Of a DNA stretch of 64,000 nucleotides, positions 54,296 through 62,777 are shown in pieces. The stretch is from Tumebacillus algifaecis (GTDB taxonomy: Bacteria > Bacillota > Bacilli > Tumebacillales > Tumebacillaceae). The DNA is taken from contig NZ_CP022657.1 of NCBI RefSeq assembly GCF_002243515.1, positions 30,001 through 94,000 of the forward strand, given 5' to 3'. How positions within the stretch are numbered: the stretch's first letter is position 1; each line of letters opens with the position of its first letter. Under the pieces are notes generated by a model. That model was given only the letters and a program-made list of their open reading frames with translations, searched no databases and was not told where the DNA came from. The position numbers were made by a program, and so were the translations under genes.

Positions 54296-55279
54296 ATGAC
54301 AGATCAGACGGTAAATTCAAGTCCTACAGCCAGTGAAACTACCGCTTCAAACGCCAATTTCAGCCCGATCATCGCGGTGCTCGGCGCTGGCATGATGGGC
54401 CAAGGCATCATCAAAAATTTGCAAGAGTCGGGCGTTGCACTGCGCCTCTACAATCGCACCAGCCACAAATTGCACAGCTTGGCCACGCCAAACGACAGCA
54501 TTTGTGCAACTCCGGCAGAAGCGGCGCAAGGCGCAGACATCATCCTCTCGGTCATCACCGACGATGCCGCACACGAAGCGGTCTGGTTCGGCCCAGAGGG
54601 GGCGATACACGGTGCGGCGCCCGGCGCGATCGGGCTTGAATGTTCGACACTTTCCATTCCCTGCATCGAAAAGTGGGCCGACGCGCTCCACCAACAAGGT
54701 CTGATCCCGATCGACAGCCCGACCACTGGCAATCGCGCGGGGGCGGAGGCGGGTACGCTCAATCTGTTCATGGGCGGTGACCTCGCCACGATCGAGCAGA
54801 TGCGCCCGGTCCTGCAGGCGATCTCCGACCAGCAATTCCATTTTGGTCCCACTGGCTCTGGCACCCGCTTCAAACTGATGTATAACCTGTTCACAGGCAC
54901 GATGCTCGTCGCCCTCGGCGAAGCGGTCGGCATGGCGCATGGCTTCGGGCTCGACCTTCAACAGGTGGTAGACACGCTTGAAGCGACCGGATTTGCCATT
55001 CGCAACCTCAAGGATAAAGGGCAAAAGATGATCGAGGGCCGCCATGATGAAGTTTTTTCCAAAATAAGCATTCTCCAAAAAGACATGGCCTACGCGATTC
55101 AAAGCGCCGAACTGCATGAGGCCAAGTACCCGGTCGGGGAGCAAGCAGCCGAGCGTCTGCACCAAGCGGTGCTGTCTGGGCTGGGCAGTCTCGACGTCTC
55201 CGCCACATCGCTCTTGTGCCTGCCAGACGACCGTTACAAGAAAATTGTCTCTATTCCAAATAAACGGTTGCCGTTATAA
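54296..55279 (+). CDS. NAD(P)-dependent beta-hydroxyacid dehydrogenase family protein
   Basis: 327 residues from the ATG at 54296 (AAAGGGGTGA upstream). After a disordered Thr/Ser-rich N-terminus comes the Rossmann motif VLGAGMMGQGI, then ECSTLSIP, DSPTTGNRAGAEAGTLNLFM and the helix with the likely catalytic lysine, GTRFKLMYNLF. This is the 3-hydroxyisobutyrate/6-phosphogluconate dehydrogenase superfamily, where the family site usually reads DAPVSG; here it is DSPTTG. Coupled to the nucleotidyltransferase-like gene, suggesting a joint metabolic or small biosynthetic role. Confidence 0.85.
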   Translation: MTDQTVNSSPTASETTASNANFSPIIAVLGAGMMGQGIIKNLQESGVALRLYNRTSHKLHSLATPNDSICATPAEAAQGADIILSVITDDAAHEAVWFGPEGAIHGAAPGAIGLECSTLSIPCIEKWADALHQQGLIPIDSPTTGNRAGAEAGTLNLFMGGDLATIEQMRPVLQAISDQQFHFGPTGSGTRFKLMYNLFTGTMLVALGEAVGMAHGFGLDLQQVVDTLEATGFAIRNLKDKGQKMIEGRHDEVFSKISILQKDMAYAIQSAELHEAKYPVGEQAAERLHQAVLSGLGSLDVSATSLLCLPDDRYKKIVSIPNKRLPL

Positions 55280-55342
55280 TTTTACACAGACAGATGTACC
55301 GAAAAACGACATAAGCGAGAGTTGAAAGAGGAGGGCTTCCCT

Positions 55343-56518
55343 GTGCAAGAAGTCAACATCAACGAACTGGTGGACAGCGTCAAAGAACAGGTGATCCGCT
55401 GGCGCCGTTACCTGCACCAGCATCCCGAATTGTCTTTTCATGAAGAAAAAACGGCCCAGTTTGTCTACGAAACGTTGGAGACATTCAACAACCTCGAACT
55501 TTCCCGCCCGACCCCCAACAGCGTCATGGCACGCTTAGTCGGTTCCAAACCAGGCAAAGTGCTGGCGATTCGTGCCGACATGGATGCACTTCCGATCGAA
55601 GAAGCGAACGATATCGAATACAAATCACAAAACAATGGCGTCATGCACGCCTGCGGTCACGATGGACACACGTCGATGCTGCTTGGCGCGGCGAAGATTC
55701 TGTCCGATTTTCAAGCTGAATTGCAAGGCGAGATCCGCTTCCTCTTCCAACATGCCGAAGAAGTTTCTCCCGGCGGTGCGGAGGACATGGTGCAGGCGGG
55801 CGTCATGGACGGTGTGGACATGATCATCGGGCAACACCTCTGGTCCTCGATGGATACAGGAAAAGTCGGCATCTCCTACGGCCCGACGATGGCAGCACCC
55901 GACACGTTCTGGATCACGATCCATGGCAAGGGCGGTCATGCAGCCGTCCCACAGCAGACGATCGATGCGATCGCCATCGGTGCCCAAGTCGTCACCAATC
56001 TTCAGCACATCGTTTCGCGCAACACCGACCCGCTCGACAATCTTGTCGTCTCTGTCACCCAGTTCCACGGCGGGACGACGCACAATGTCATCCCCGGCAC
56101 CGTCGAGATGCAAGGTACGGTGCGCAGCTTCGACCCGAATCTCCGCGCAGAGGCCCCGAAACTGATGGAGCGAGTCATTCGCGGGATCTGTGACGCGCAT
56201 GGGGCGACCTACACGTTTACTTACGAAAACGGCTACCGTGCGGTCATCAACGACGAACCGCTCACACGCGTCATCGAAGAGACGGTCCGCGAACTCTATG
56301 GCGAAGAAGCGATCGACCGCATCAGACCGAGCATGGGTGGGGAAGACTTCTCCGCATTCCAGCAAAAAGCGCCCGGCTCCTTCTTCTTCACCGGTTCTGG
56401 AAATGTAGCAAAAGGCACCGACTTCCCACACCATCATCCGAACTTCAACATCGATGAAGATGCGTTGGAGCGCGGAGTCAAAGTGTTTGTCAGCGCCGCC
56501 TTCAAACTATTGGCGTAA
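55343..56518 (+). CDS. M20 family amidohydrolase (IAA-amino-acid hydrolase/YxeP-like)
   Basis: 391 residues. Metal-site motifs: ADMDALPIEEAN, MHACGHDGHTSML and FQHAEEVSPGGAEDM; the dimerisation domain has GKGGHAAVPQQTIDA; the C-terminal metal ligand lies in THNVIPG and FPHHHPNF. Such enzymes remove acyl groups from N-acyl amino acids. The start is the GTG at 55343 with GAGGAGGG 7 bases before it. A strong terminator follows. It may be read with the preceding dehydrogenase gene (63-bp gap). Confidence 0.93.
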   Translation: MQEVNINELVDSVKEQVIRWRRYLHQHPELSFHEEKTAQFVYETLETFNNLELSRPTPNSVMARLVGSKPGKVLAIRADMDALPIEEANDIEYKSQNNGVMHACGHDGHTSMLLGAAKILSDFQAELQGEIRFLFQHAEEVSPGGAEDMVQAGVMDGVDMIIGQHLWSSMDTGKVGISYGPTMAAPDTFWITIHGKGGHAAVPQQTIDAIAIGAQVVTNLQHIVSRNTDPLDNLVVSVTQFHGGTTHNVIPGTVEMQGTVRSFDPNLRAEAPKLMERVIRGICDAHGATYTFTYENGYRAVINDEPLTRVIEETVRELYGEEAIDRIRPSMGGEDFSAFQQKAPGSFFFTGSGNVAKGTDFPHHHPNFNIDEDALERGVKVFVSAAFKLLA

Positions 56519-56524
56519 CATAAT

Positions 56525-56554
56525 TACCTCTCACTTTCCGTGAGGGGTATTTTT
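56525..56554 (+). terminator. Terminator after the M20 gene
   Basis: Stem TACCTCTCAC / GTGAGGGGTA (two G-U or mismatched pairs) with a 5-base loop followed by TTTTTATTT. Confidence 0.88.
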
Positions 56555-56652
56555 ATTTCCCGCGCAATAGTGGTCTATTCTATCACTCACATTCATAGCT
56601 ATGAAGCATAAGAAATCGAAGCAAACAACATGCCGAAATAGGGGGTACCCTG

Positions 56653-57765
56653 ATGCGAAAGATGCTGCTCTTGCTCGTCTTGTTTGTCACGATGACCTGC
56701 TTCTGGACGATGGAGGCGAGTGCACAGATCCAGGCCGAGTACATCGCGGTTGCTTTAAACGACCAACTGGTCGCCTTTCCTGATGCTACACCGGAGGTCA
56801 TCAAAGGTGTCACCTATCTGCCCGTGCGTTTCTTTGCAGAAGCGGCAGGCGCCAAGGTGGACTACGATGCTGGCAACGAAACGGTGCAGATCAGAAGCGG
56901 AGACAAAAGTGTACTGATCAACATCCCGCAAAAAACGATCACCACCTCACGAGGCGTCACCAGTTCCTTTCACGTATTCATCAAGAAAAACAGACTGATG
57001 GTGCCGTTTCGTTTGATTGCCGAGACGTTCGGCTATGAGGTTTCCTATACGGGTCAAGGTCCGCTCGCCCGAGCGAAGGACAGCGGTGCCCAACTGAGTG
57101 ACGAGCAAGTCTATGTCAGGTATCAGCATCTGATCGCAGCAGAGCGAGCGAAACTGCCTGACAAAATCGCATATGTGACATTTGACGACGGTCCGAATCA
57201 ATACACCGCGCAAATTTTAGATACATTGGCCCGCTACGAAGCAAAAGCGACCTTCTTCATGCTCAAAGGGCAGATCGAAAATTACCCCGAGCAGGTCAAA
57301 CGCATGGCTCGAGAAGGGCAGGGTTTGGCCCTGCACGGAGTCACCCATAACGCGAGACTGGCCTACGCCTCCCCACAAGCGCTCGTCAACGAGATGGAGG
57401 CGTGCAACGCCGCCCTGACCCGCATCACTGGCATCCGAACCAACATGGTACGAGTCCCCTATGGCAGCAAGCCATACATGACCACCGCCTACCGAGATCG
57501 GCTGGTCGAAGCCGGCTACCGCATGTGGGACTGGACGGTGGACAGCTACGACTCACGGGGCACCAACGTTCATGCGGACGACATCGTGCGCGAGGTGCGT
57601 GAACAGACAAGAGGCCAAGTCGAGCCCGTCATCCTCCTGCACGACAGCCAAGCGACACTCCAAGCGCTCCCACGCATCCTGCAACACCTCACACAATCCG
57701 GCTACGACCTCCGCCCCCTCCAAGGGAACATGAAGCCACATAACTTCTGGAACGACCGACGCTAA
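56653..57765 (+). CDS. Secreted polysaccharide deacetylase with copper-amine-oxidase-like N-domain
   Basis: 370 residues. Signal peptide MRKMLLLLVLFVTMTCFWTM, cleavage near ASAQ. The wall-binding-type N-domain (residues 30-125) has TYLPVRFFAEAAGAKVDYD and LMVPFRLIAETFGYEV. The NodB catalytic domain has TFDDGPNQYT (base and metal aspartates), HGVTHN (metal histidines), RVPYGSKP, WDWTVDSYD and VILLHD. It should deacetylate peptidoglycan or another amino-sugar polymer at the cell surface. A possible promoter/ribosome-binding arrangement lies in the 100-bp spacer. Confidence 0.92.
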   Translation: MRKMLLLLVLFVTMTCFWTMEASAQIQAEYIAVALNDQLVAFPDATPEVIKGVTYLPVRFFAEAAGAKVDYDAGNETVQIRSGDKSVLINIPQKTITTSRGVTSSFHVFIKKNRLMVPFRLIAETFGYEVSYTGQGPLARAKDSGAQLSDEQVYVRYQHLIAAERAKLPDKIAYVTFDDGPNQYTAQILDTLARYEAKATFFMLKGQIENYPEQVKRMAREGQGLALHGVTHNARLAYASPQALVNEMEACNAALTRITGIRTNMVRVPYGSKPYMTTAYRDRLVEAGYRMWDWTVDSYDSRGTNVHADDIVREVREQTRGQVEPVILLHDSQATLQALPRILQHLTQSGYDLRPLQGNMKPHNFWNDRR

Positions 57766-57791
57766 ACCGGATCCCAACGAGTGGAGCCGAG

Positions 57792-57972
57792 GAAGTGAGG
57801 AAGTGAGGAAGTGAGGAAGTGAGGAAGTGAGGAAGTGAGGAAGTGAGGAAGTGAGGAAGTGAGGAAGTGAGGAAGTGAAGATTTGAAGATTTGAAGATTT
57901 GAAGATTTGAAGATTTGAAGATTTGAAGATTTGAAGATTTGAAGATTTGAAGATTTGAAGATTTGAAGACTT
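57792..57972. repeat. Two adjacent 8-bp microsatellites
   Basis: GAAGTGAG repeated ten times (57792-57871), then a switch to GAAGATTT repeated eleven times (57877-57964). Both share the GAAG core, suggesting that one array arose from the other by mutation and amplification. No spacers; frames through it are artefacts. It lies 27 bp after the deacetylase stop. The following 57973-58237 stretch is C-rich with no gene. Confidence 0.95.
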
Positions 57973-58237
57973 GCAAGGAGAGCGTGGCCGAGTTGGAAGT
58001 ATGTGGGGGTAGGGCGGGAAATGCGGAGTGGTGAGATTGAAAGCTTTTACCCTTCCATAAAACGGTTTTACTCAATCAGGGGTAAAAGTTTCGCACGAAC
58101 CCGAAGCATATCCCGCCCGGACCGAGCACCCAGCCCAAACCACGCAGCCCAGCCCCAACCACCCAACCTAGCCCCAACCACTCAACTACCTCTAACTCCC
58201 CAGCAAACATTTTTCAAAAAACAGCTATCTCCCCAAG

Positions 58238-58259
58238 CACCCAAAAAGGGTGTTTTTTC
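58238..58259 (+). terminator. Small terminator
   Basis: Stem CACCC / GGGTG with an AAAAA loop followed by six T. It lies upstream of the membrane-protein remnant and does not end any intact gene I can identify. Confidence 0.6.
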
Positions 58260-58262
58260 TTG

Positions 58263-58427
58263 TACCTCTTGTTAAACTACCTGCCGTCCTCGCTGAGCCA
58301 GGTGGGGAACAGTTGGCCGTTCTTCGCGTTTCTGGTGCTGGTTGCCTTCTCGCTGCTCTGTTTTCAGCTTTCCGTCAAGTTGTTCGAACGCAACTCGTTT
58401 GAGCGAAACGGTCGTTTCTGGGCTTGA
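58263..58427 (+). pseudogene. 3' remnant of a membrane-protein gene
   Basis: A 54-codon frame with no start reads YLLLNYLPSSLSQVGNSWPF, then FAFLVLVAFSLLCFQLSVKL and FERNSFERNGRFWA before TGA. It looks like the last membrane span and basic tail of a polytopic protein. The upstream part is missing. The locus is where yybS and gdpP occur in relatives, but I cannot assign the fragment to either. Confidence 0.4.
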
Positions 58428-58522
58428 GAAAAGCCCGGTTCACGTCTCCATTTTTATGCAGGAAGTTCCAGTCGCCTTGTCGAATTCTTCTTTCAAAGCA
58501 GGGAACTGAAAGGGGATTTCCT

Positions 58523-58837
58523 ATGCCTGACTTCAATAAAGACATGGACATCACCAAGAACATTCGGATGATCGAATGGTTGAAAGCAGAACTGCTTGAC
58601 AATGTTTCAGGATTGTTTCGTGGCTTTTTGAAAGGCACCGAGTCGGTGTTGCTCGACCATCTGGCCAACATCGTGGTGCTCACCTATATGCTGGCCCGCC
58701 GCTGCGGGATCGACTTTCACGAACTGGAACGCAAAGTTGTGGAAAAGGTCGATCAAGGCATCGAGACCGGACACCAGTCGGAAAGCTGGTACGGTGATCT
58801 CAGCGGTTTAAAAGAGCATATAAAACGGAGACGCTAA
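58523..58837 (+). CDS. MazG-like family protein
   Basis: 104 residues from the ATG at 58523 with AAAGGGGA upstream: MDITKNIRMIEWLKAELLDN, VSGLFRGFLKGTESVLLDHL, LARRCGIDFHEL and SWYGDLSGLKEHI. This matches the short MazG-like family of Firmicutes, relatives of nucleoside-triphosphate pyrophosphatases, which keep the all-alpha fold but often lack full catalytic residues. It usually lies near rplI. Activity is unproven. Confidence 0.85.
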   Translation: MPDFNKDMDITKNIRMIEWLKAELLDNVSGLFRGFLKGTESVLLDHLANIVVLTYMLARRCGIDFHELERKVVEKVDQGIETGHQSESWYGDLSGLKEHIKRRR

Positions 58838-58840
58838 TCT

Positions 58841-58874
58841 AAGCAGATGTAATTTCTTCATCTGCTTCTATTTT
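58841..58874 (+). terminator. Terminator after the MazG-like gene
   Basis: Perfect 9-bp stem AAGCAGATG / CATCTGCTT with a 9-base loop, then CTATTTT. Confidence 0.8.
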
Positions 58875-58885
58875 CTTTTGAAAGC

Positions 58886-58963
58886 GTTCCGGAACGGAAA
58901 ATGGTATAACTAAAGGTAAGATAGCTACCAGTAGATATCTGGTCCTAGACATTGTTCCGGAAC
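58886..58963 (+). promoter_or_regulatory. Twin GTTCCGGAAC palindromes around the rplI promoter region
   Basis: The 10-bp palindrome GTTCCGGAAC occurs at 58886-58895 and again at 58954-58963, on either side of a -10-like TATAAC (58905-58910). The first copy sits in the -35 region and the second about 27 bp before the rplI ATG. Possible operator pair; the regulator is unknown. Confidence 0.5.
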
Positions 58964-58990
58964 TCCTTATCGGAATTGGAGGGTGTTCAC

Positions 58991-59437
58991 ATGAAAGTAA
59001 TCTTCTTACAAGACGTAAAAGGCCAAGGAAAAAAAGGCGAAGTCAAAGAGGTATCTCCAGGCTACGCACAAAACTTCCTTTTAAAAAAGAATCTGGCAGT
59101 GGAAGCGACCGCTGAGACGATCAACCGTCACAAGCAACAGGTGGCAGGCGAAGAGCGCAAAGCGGCTGGCGTGTTGCAAGACGCCAAAGATTTGGCTGCC
59201 GTATTAAAAGAGACGACCGTCATCTTGAAAACCAAAGCAGGCGACGGAGGTCGCGTCTTTGGCGCGATCTCGACCAAGCAGATCGCCGATGCGCTGAAAG
59301 AGCAAAAGAAATTGAATGTAGATAAGCGAAAAATTCTCCTGGATGAGCCGATCAAGTCGTTGGGCACCACAGTGGTCACAGTTAAACTGCACCCAGAAGT
59401 GTCGACTGAGATGCGCGTTCAGGTAGTTGCGGAGTAA
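58991..59437 (+). CDS. rplI: 50S ribosomal protein L9
   Basis: 148 residues: [20 protein letters not shown], then [19 protein letters not shown], the N-terminal rRNA-binding domain, a long connecting helix and the C-terminal domain. TTGGAGGG lies 8 bases before the ATG at 58991. It heads the rplI-lonC-dnaB group; in many Firmicutes gdpP lies just upstream, but here it is absent. Confidence 0.97.
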   Translation: MKVIFLQDVKGQGKKGEVKEVSPGYAQNFLLKKNLAVEATAETINRHKQQVAGEERKAAGVLQDAKDLAAVLKETTVILKTKAGDGGRVFGAISTKQIADALKEQKKLNVDKRKILLDEPIKSLGTTVVTVKLHPEVSTEMRVQVVAE

Positions 59438-59443
59438 TACATC

Positions 59444-61396
59444 ATGCTGAAAAAACTGCTTAAGAAACTCAATAAAATCCCGGGCAGCAAGCTGCACGAG
59501 AAGTTGGACAACGAAGAAGCGGTGCGCAGACAGGTCACCGCATTGTTTGGGATTCTGAGCAGTATCTATGGACCGGATAAGCTGGTGCTTCGCGCAGGGA
59601 AATTGGATGCCTTGTCGATGATGCGCTCTTCCGATGTGGCGCTGCGGGTGATCGCCTTGCAGCGCATCGTCTTTGAAAACCCGACCATCGAAGAGCGTCC
59701 GACGCCCGAACGCATCCCGGAGATCTTGAATGAAGTCGAAGAGGCGATCGCCAACTTCCTCGCCCGCAAAACGGTGGAGGAAGATCTGGAGAAGCGCGTC
59801 AATGATCGCATGCAGGAGAAACATGAAGATTACATCAAGGAAATCCGCACGCAACTGGTCAAGGAGCAATCCGGGCCGGAAAATGCGCAGACCTTGAAAA
59901 AATTTGCTCAGCTTGAAAAATTGGAGACGGTCAAGCTCGCCAAGTCCACCTATGAACTGGTGCGTCCCCAGCAGATGGATCAGATCGTCGGTCAAGAGCA
60001 GGCCAAGCGCGCGCTGTTGTCGAAGCTTGGCAGCCCCTTCCCCCAGCACATTTTGATCTATGGCCCGCCTGGGGTGGGGAAGACGACCGCCGCGCGGATT
60101 GCGCTGCAAGAAGCGGCCAAGCTCGCCGCGACACCATTTGCGGATGACGCGCCGTTTATCGAAGTGGACGGCACCACGCTGCGCTGGGACCCGCGCGACA
60201 TCACCAACCCGTTGCTCGGTTCGGTGCACGACCCGATCTATCAAGGGGCGCGCCGCGATTTTGCCGAAACGGCGATCCCGGAACCGAAGCCAGGTCTGGT
60301 CACCGATGCGCACGGTGGGATTTTGTTTCTTGATGAAATCGGCGAGTTGGACCCCGTTTTGCAAAACAAGCTGTTGAAAGTGTTGGAGGACAAACGCGTT
60401 CGCTTCGAGTCCCCCTATTATGACCCGGACGATCAGAACGTACCCAAATACATTCAGAAACTGTTTGAAGAGGGAGCGCCTGCCGATTTCATTTTGATCG
60501 GGGCGACGACCCGCGATCCGTCGGAGATCAACCCGGCGCTGCGTTCGCGCTGTGCGGAGATTTATTTTGAGCCGCTGGTGCCGGAGCAGGTGGAGGAGAT
60601 CGTGGCAGGTGCGGCCGAACGCTTACAGGTCAACTTGGAGTCAGGAGTGGCCAAAACGATCTCCAAGTATACGATCGAAGGGCGCAAAGCGGTCAATCTG
60701 TTGTCTGACGCGCATGGTCTCGCCGTCTACCGCACAGGCGCAACCGATGCGGAGTCGGTGTTGATCGCCGAACAGGACATCGAAGAAGTGTTGCGCATGA
60801 ACCGACTGGTGCCCTATGTGCAGGACAAGGAGCAAAGTGAGGCGCGCGCAGAGGTCGGAAAGATTTTCGGCTTGGGCGTGGCGGGCTTCCTCGGCTCCAC
60901 GATCGAGATTGAAGCGGTGGCATTCCCGGCGACAGAGGCGGGCAAAGGCCGTCTGCGCTTCAACGACACGGCAGGTTCGATGGCGAAAGACTCCGTGTTC
61001 AACGCGGCCGCTGTGCTTCGGCGCATCACGGGCAAGGACATCCAAGACTTTGATGTCCACGTCAACGTCGTAGGTGGAGGACGGATCGACGGTCCGTCGG
61101 CCGGTGTGGCGATCACGCTGGCGATATACAGCGCGATGCTCGGCAAGCCGATTCCACAGGACGTGGCGATCACAGGCGAGATTTCGATTCAAGGCAAGGT
61201 CAAGCCGGTCGGTGGCGTGTTTGAAAAGATTTTCGGCGCGCGCCAAGCAGGGATGACCACCGTGCTGGTGCCGTATGACAACCGTCGCGATGTGCCGAGC
61301 AATCCGGAAGGCGTCACCGTGCACCTCGTGAAAACGATCGACGAGGTGCTCCAACTCGTTTTTGCCGAACAGGTTGAAACGATCGCGGCAAGCTAG
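59444..61396 (+). CDS. lonC: LonC-type (Lon-like) ATP-dependent protease
   Basis: 650 residues resembling the spore-former-specific LonC subfamily. A helical N-domain (with a coiled coil about 95-150) replaces the usual Lon N-terminal domain. Then AAA+: Walker A GPPGVGKTT, Walker B GILFLDEIGEL, sensor region IGATTRDPSEINPALRSRC. The C-terminal peptidase has catalytic serine in DGPSAGVAI and lysine in QGKVKPVGG. LonC is found where LonB may be missing and is thought to act in the forespore. It starts 6 bp after rplI. Confidence 0.93.
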   Translation: MLKKLLKKLNKIPGSKLHEKLDNEEAVRRQVTALFGILSSIYGPDKLVLRAGKLDALSMMRSSDVALRVIALQRIVFENPTIEERPTPERIPEILNEVEEAIANFLARKTVEEDLEKRVNDRMQEKHEDYIKEIRTQLVKEQSGPENAQTLKKFAQLEKLETVKLAKSTYELVRPQQMDQIVGQEQAKRALLSKLGSPFPQHILIYGPPGVGKTTAARIALQEAAKLAATPFADDAPFIEVDGTTLRWDPRDITNPLLGSVHDPIYQGARRDFAETAIPEPKPGLVTDAHGGILFLDEIGELDPVLQNKLLKVLEDKRVRFESPYYDPDDQNVPKYIQKLFEEGAPADFILIGATTRDPSEINPALRSRCAEIYFEPLVPEQVEEIVAGAAERLQVNLESGVAKTISKYTIEGRKAVNLLSDAHGLAVYRTGATDAESVLIAEQDIEEVLRMNRLVPYVQDKEQSEARAEVGKIFGLGVAGFLGSTIEIEAVAFPATEAGKGRLRFNDTAGSMAKDSVFNAAAVLRRITGKDIQDFDVHVNVVGGGRIDGPSAGVAITLAIYSAMLGKPIPQDVAITGEISIQGKVKPVGGVFEKIFGARQAGMTTVLVPYDNRRDVPSNPEGVTVHLVKTIDEVLQLVFAEQVETIAAS

Positions 61397-61426
61397 GAAC
61401 TTTTAAGGAGGAGGCGACGCAACACA

Positions 61427-62773
61427 ATGGAAGAAGAACTCGTGGAGCGAGTCCCTCCACAAAATGTAGAAGCGGAGCAGGCGGTGCTCGGTGCCGTCTT
61501 AATCTCCAATGAGGCGTTGATCACCGTCGCCGAGCTGCTCAGTGCGGACGACTTTTATCGCAAATCGCACCAATTGATCTTTGATGCGATCCAGCGCATT
61601 GCAGAAAAAGGCAACCCGGTCGATCTGGTCACCTTGACGACCGAGATGCAAAATCAAGGACAGATTGACGAAATTGGCGGGGTTCAATACCTCGCTTCTT
61701 TGTCTCACTCGGTACCGACGGCGGCGAATGTGGACCATTATGCGACGATCGTCAAAGAAAAGTCGGTCTTGCGCCGCCTGATCAACACGGCGACCAAGAT
61801 TGCGGCGACTGGGTATACAGGCGCTGACGTGACCGAAGTGATCGACGAAGCGGAGCGCAGCATTTTGCAGATTTCGCAGGCGGGGAGCGTCAACAAAGGC
61901 TTTACGCATGTGAAAGATGTACTGCTCAATACGTTTGAACGGATCGAGTTTTTGTACAACAACAAAGGCGGCGTGACGGGTACACCGTCCGGCTACCCCG
62001 ATTTGGACAAAATGACATCTGGGTTCCACGGCTCCGAATTGATCATCCTCGCCGCTCGTCCGGCGGTAGGGAAGACGGCGTTCGCTTTGAACGTCGCACA
62101 AAACATCGCCGTGCGCGCCGGGGAAGCGGTGGCGATCTTCTCGCTGGAGATGGGGGCAGAGCAGTTGGTACAGCGGATGCTCTGTGCAGAAGCGAACATC
62201 GATGCCGGGAAGATGCGGACAGGCTTTCTCGATGAGGATGACTGGCCGAAACTGACGATGGCGGTCGGAACGCTGTCGGAAGCGCCGATCTTTGTGGACG
62301 ATACGCCAGGGATCACCGTGTCGGAGATCCGGGCGAAATGCAGACGGTTAAAAGCGGAGCAGGGTGGCAAACTCGGCATGGTGATGATCGATTACTTGCA
62401 GTTGATCCAAGGCAAAGGTCGCGGCGACAACCGTCAGCAGGAGGTCTCCGAAATCTCGCGTACCTTGAAGCTGATCGCGCGTGAGTTGGATGTGCCGGTC
62501 ATCGCCCTGTCCCAGCTCTCCCGTTCGGTTGAGTCGCGGCAGGACAAGCGGCCGATGATGTCCGACCTTCGGGAATCGGGCTCCATCGAGCAGGACGCCG
62601 ACATCGTCGCCTTCCTGTACCGCGACGACTACTATAACCCGGAGTCGGAGCGCAAAAACATCATCGAAATCATCATCGCCAAGCAACGTTCCGGTCCGAC
62701 GGGGACGGTGGAGCTCGTCTTCCTGAAAAACTTTAATAAATTCGTCTCCTTAGAGAGAGCGCCGGGGGCTTAG
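61427..62773 (+). CDS. dnaB: Replicative DNA helicase
   Basis: 448 residues, DnaB family (DnaC of Bacillus), the hexameric 5'-3' fork helicase. N-terminal domain: PPQNVEAEQAVLGAVLIS; linker; RecA-like domain with Walker A ARPAVGKTAFALN, Walker B MVMIDYLQLI and arginine-finger region DLRESGSIEQDADIV. AAGGAGGAGG precedes the ATG. It lies 30 bp after lonC. No intein or unusual insertion. Confidence 0.97.
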   Translation: MEEELVERVPPQNVEAEQAVLGAVLISNEALITVAELLSADDFYRKSHQLIFDAIQRIAEKGNPVDLVTLTTEMQNQGQIDEIGGVQYLASLSHSVPTAANVDHYATIVKEKSVLRRLINTATKIAATGYTGADVTEVIDEAERSILQISQAGSVNKGFTHVKDVLLNTFERIEFLYNNKGGVTGTPSGYPDLDKMTSGFHGSELIILAARPAVGKTAFALNVAQNIAVRAGEAVAIFSLEMGAEQLVQRMLCAEANIDAGKMRTGFLDEDDWPKLTMAVGTLSEAPIFVDDTPGITVSEIRAKCRRLKAEQGGKLGMVMIDYLQLIQGKGRGDNRQQEVSEISRTLKLIARELDVPVIALSQLSRSVESRQDKRPMMSDLRESGSIEQDADIVAFLYRDDYYNPESERKNIIEIIIAKQRSGPTGTVELVFLKNFNKFVSLERAPGA

Positions 62774-62777
62774 TGCG

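Noticed and set aside
56547-56560. Noc-binding-site-like ATTTCCCGCGCAAT
   Set aside because: Two mismatches from the known ATTTCCCGGGAAAT break the palindrome, and it lies within a terminator tail.
58003-58275. 90-codon Pro/Gln-rich frame
   Set aside because: Low-complexity C-rich DNA after the 8-bp repeats, with no ribosome binding site.
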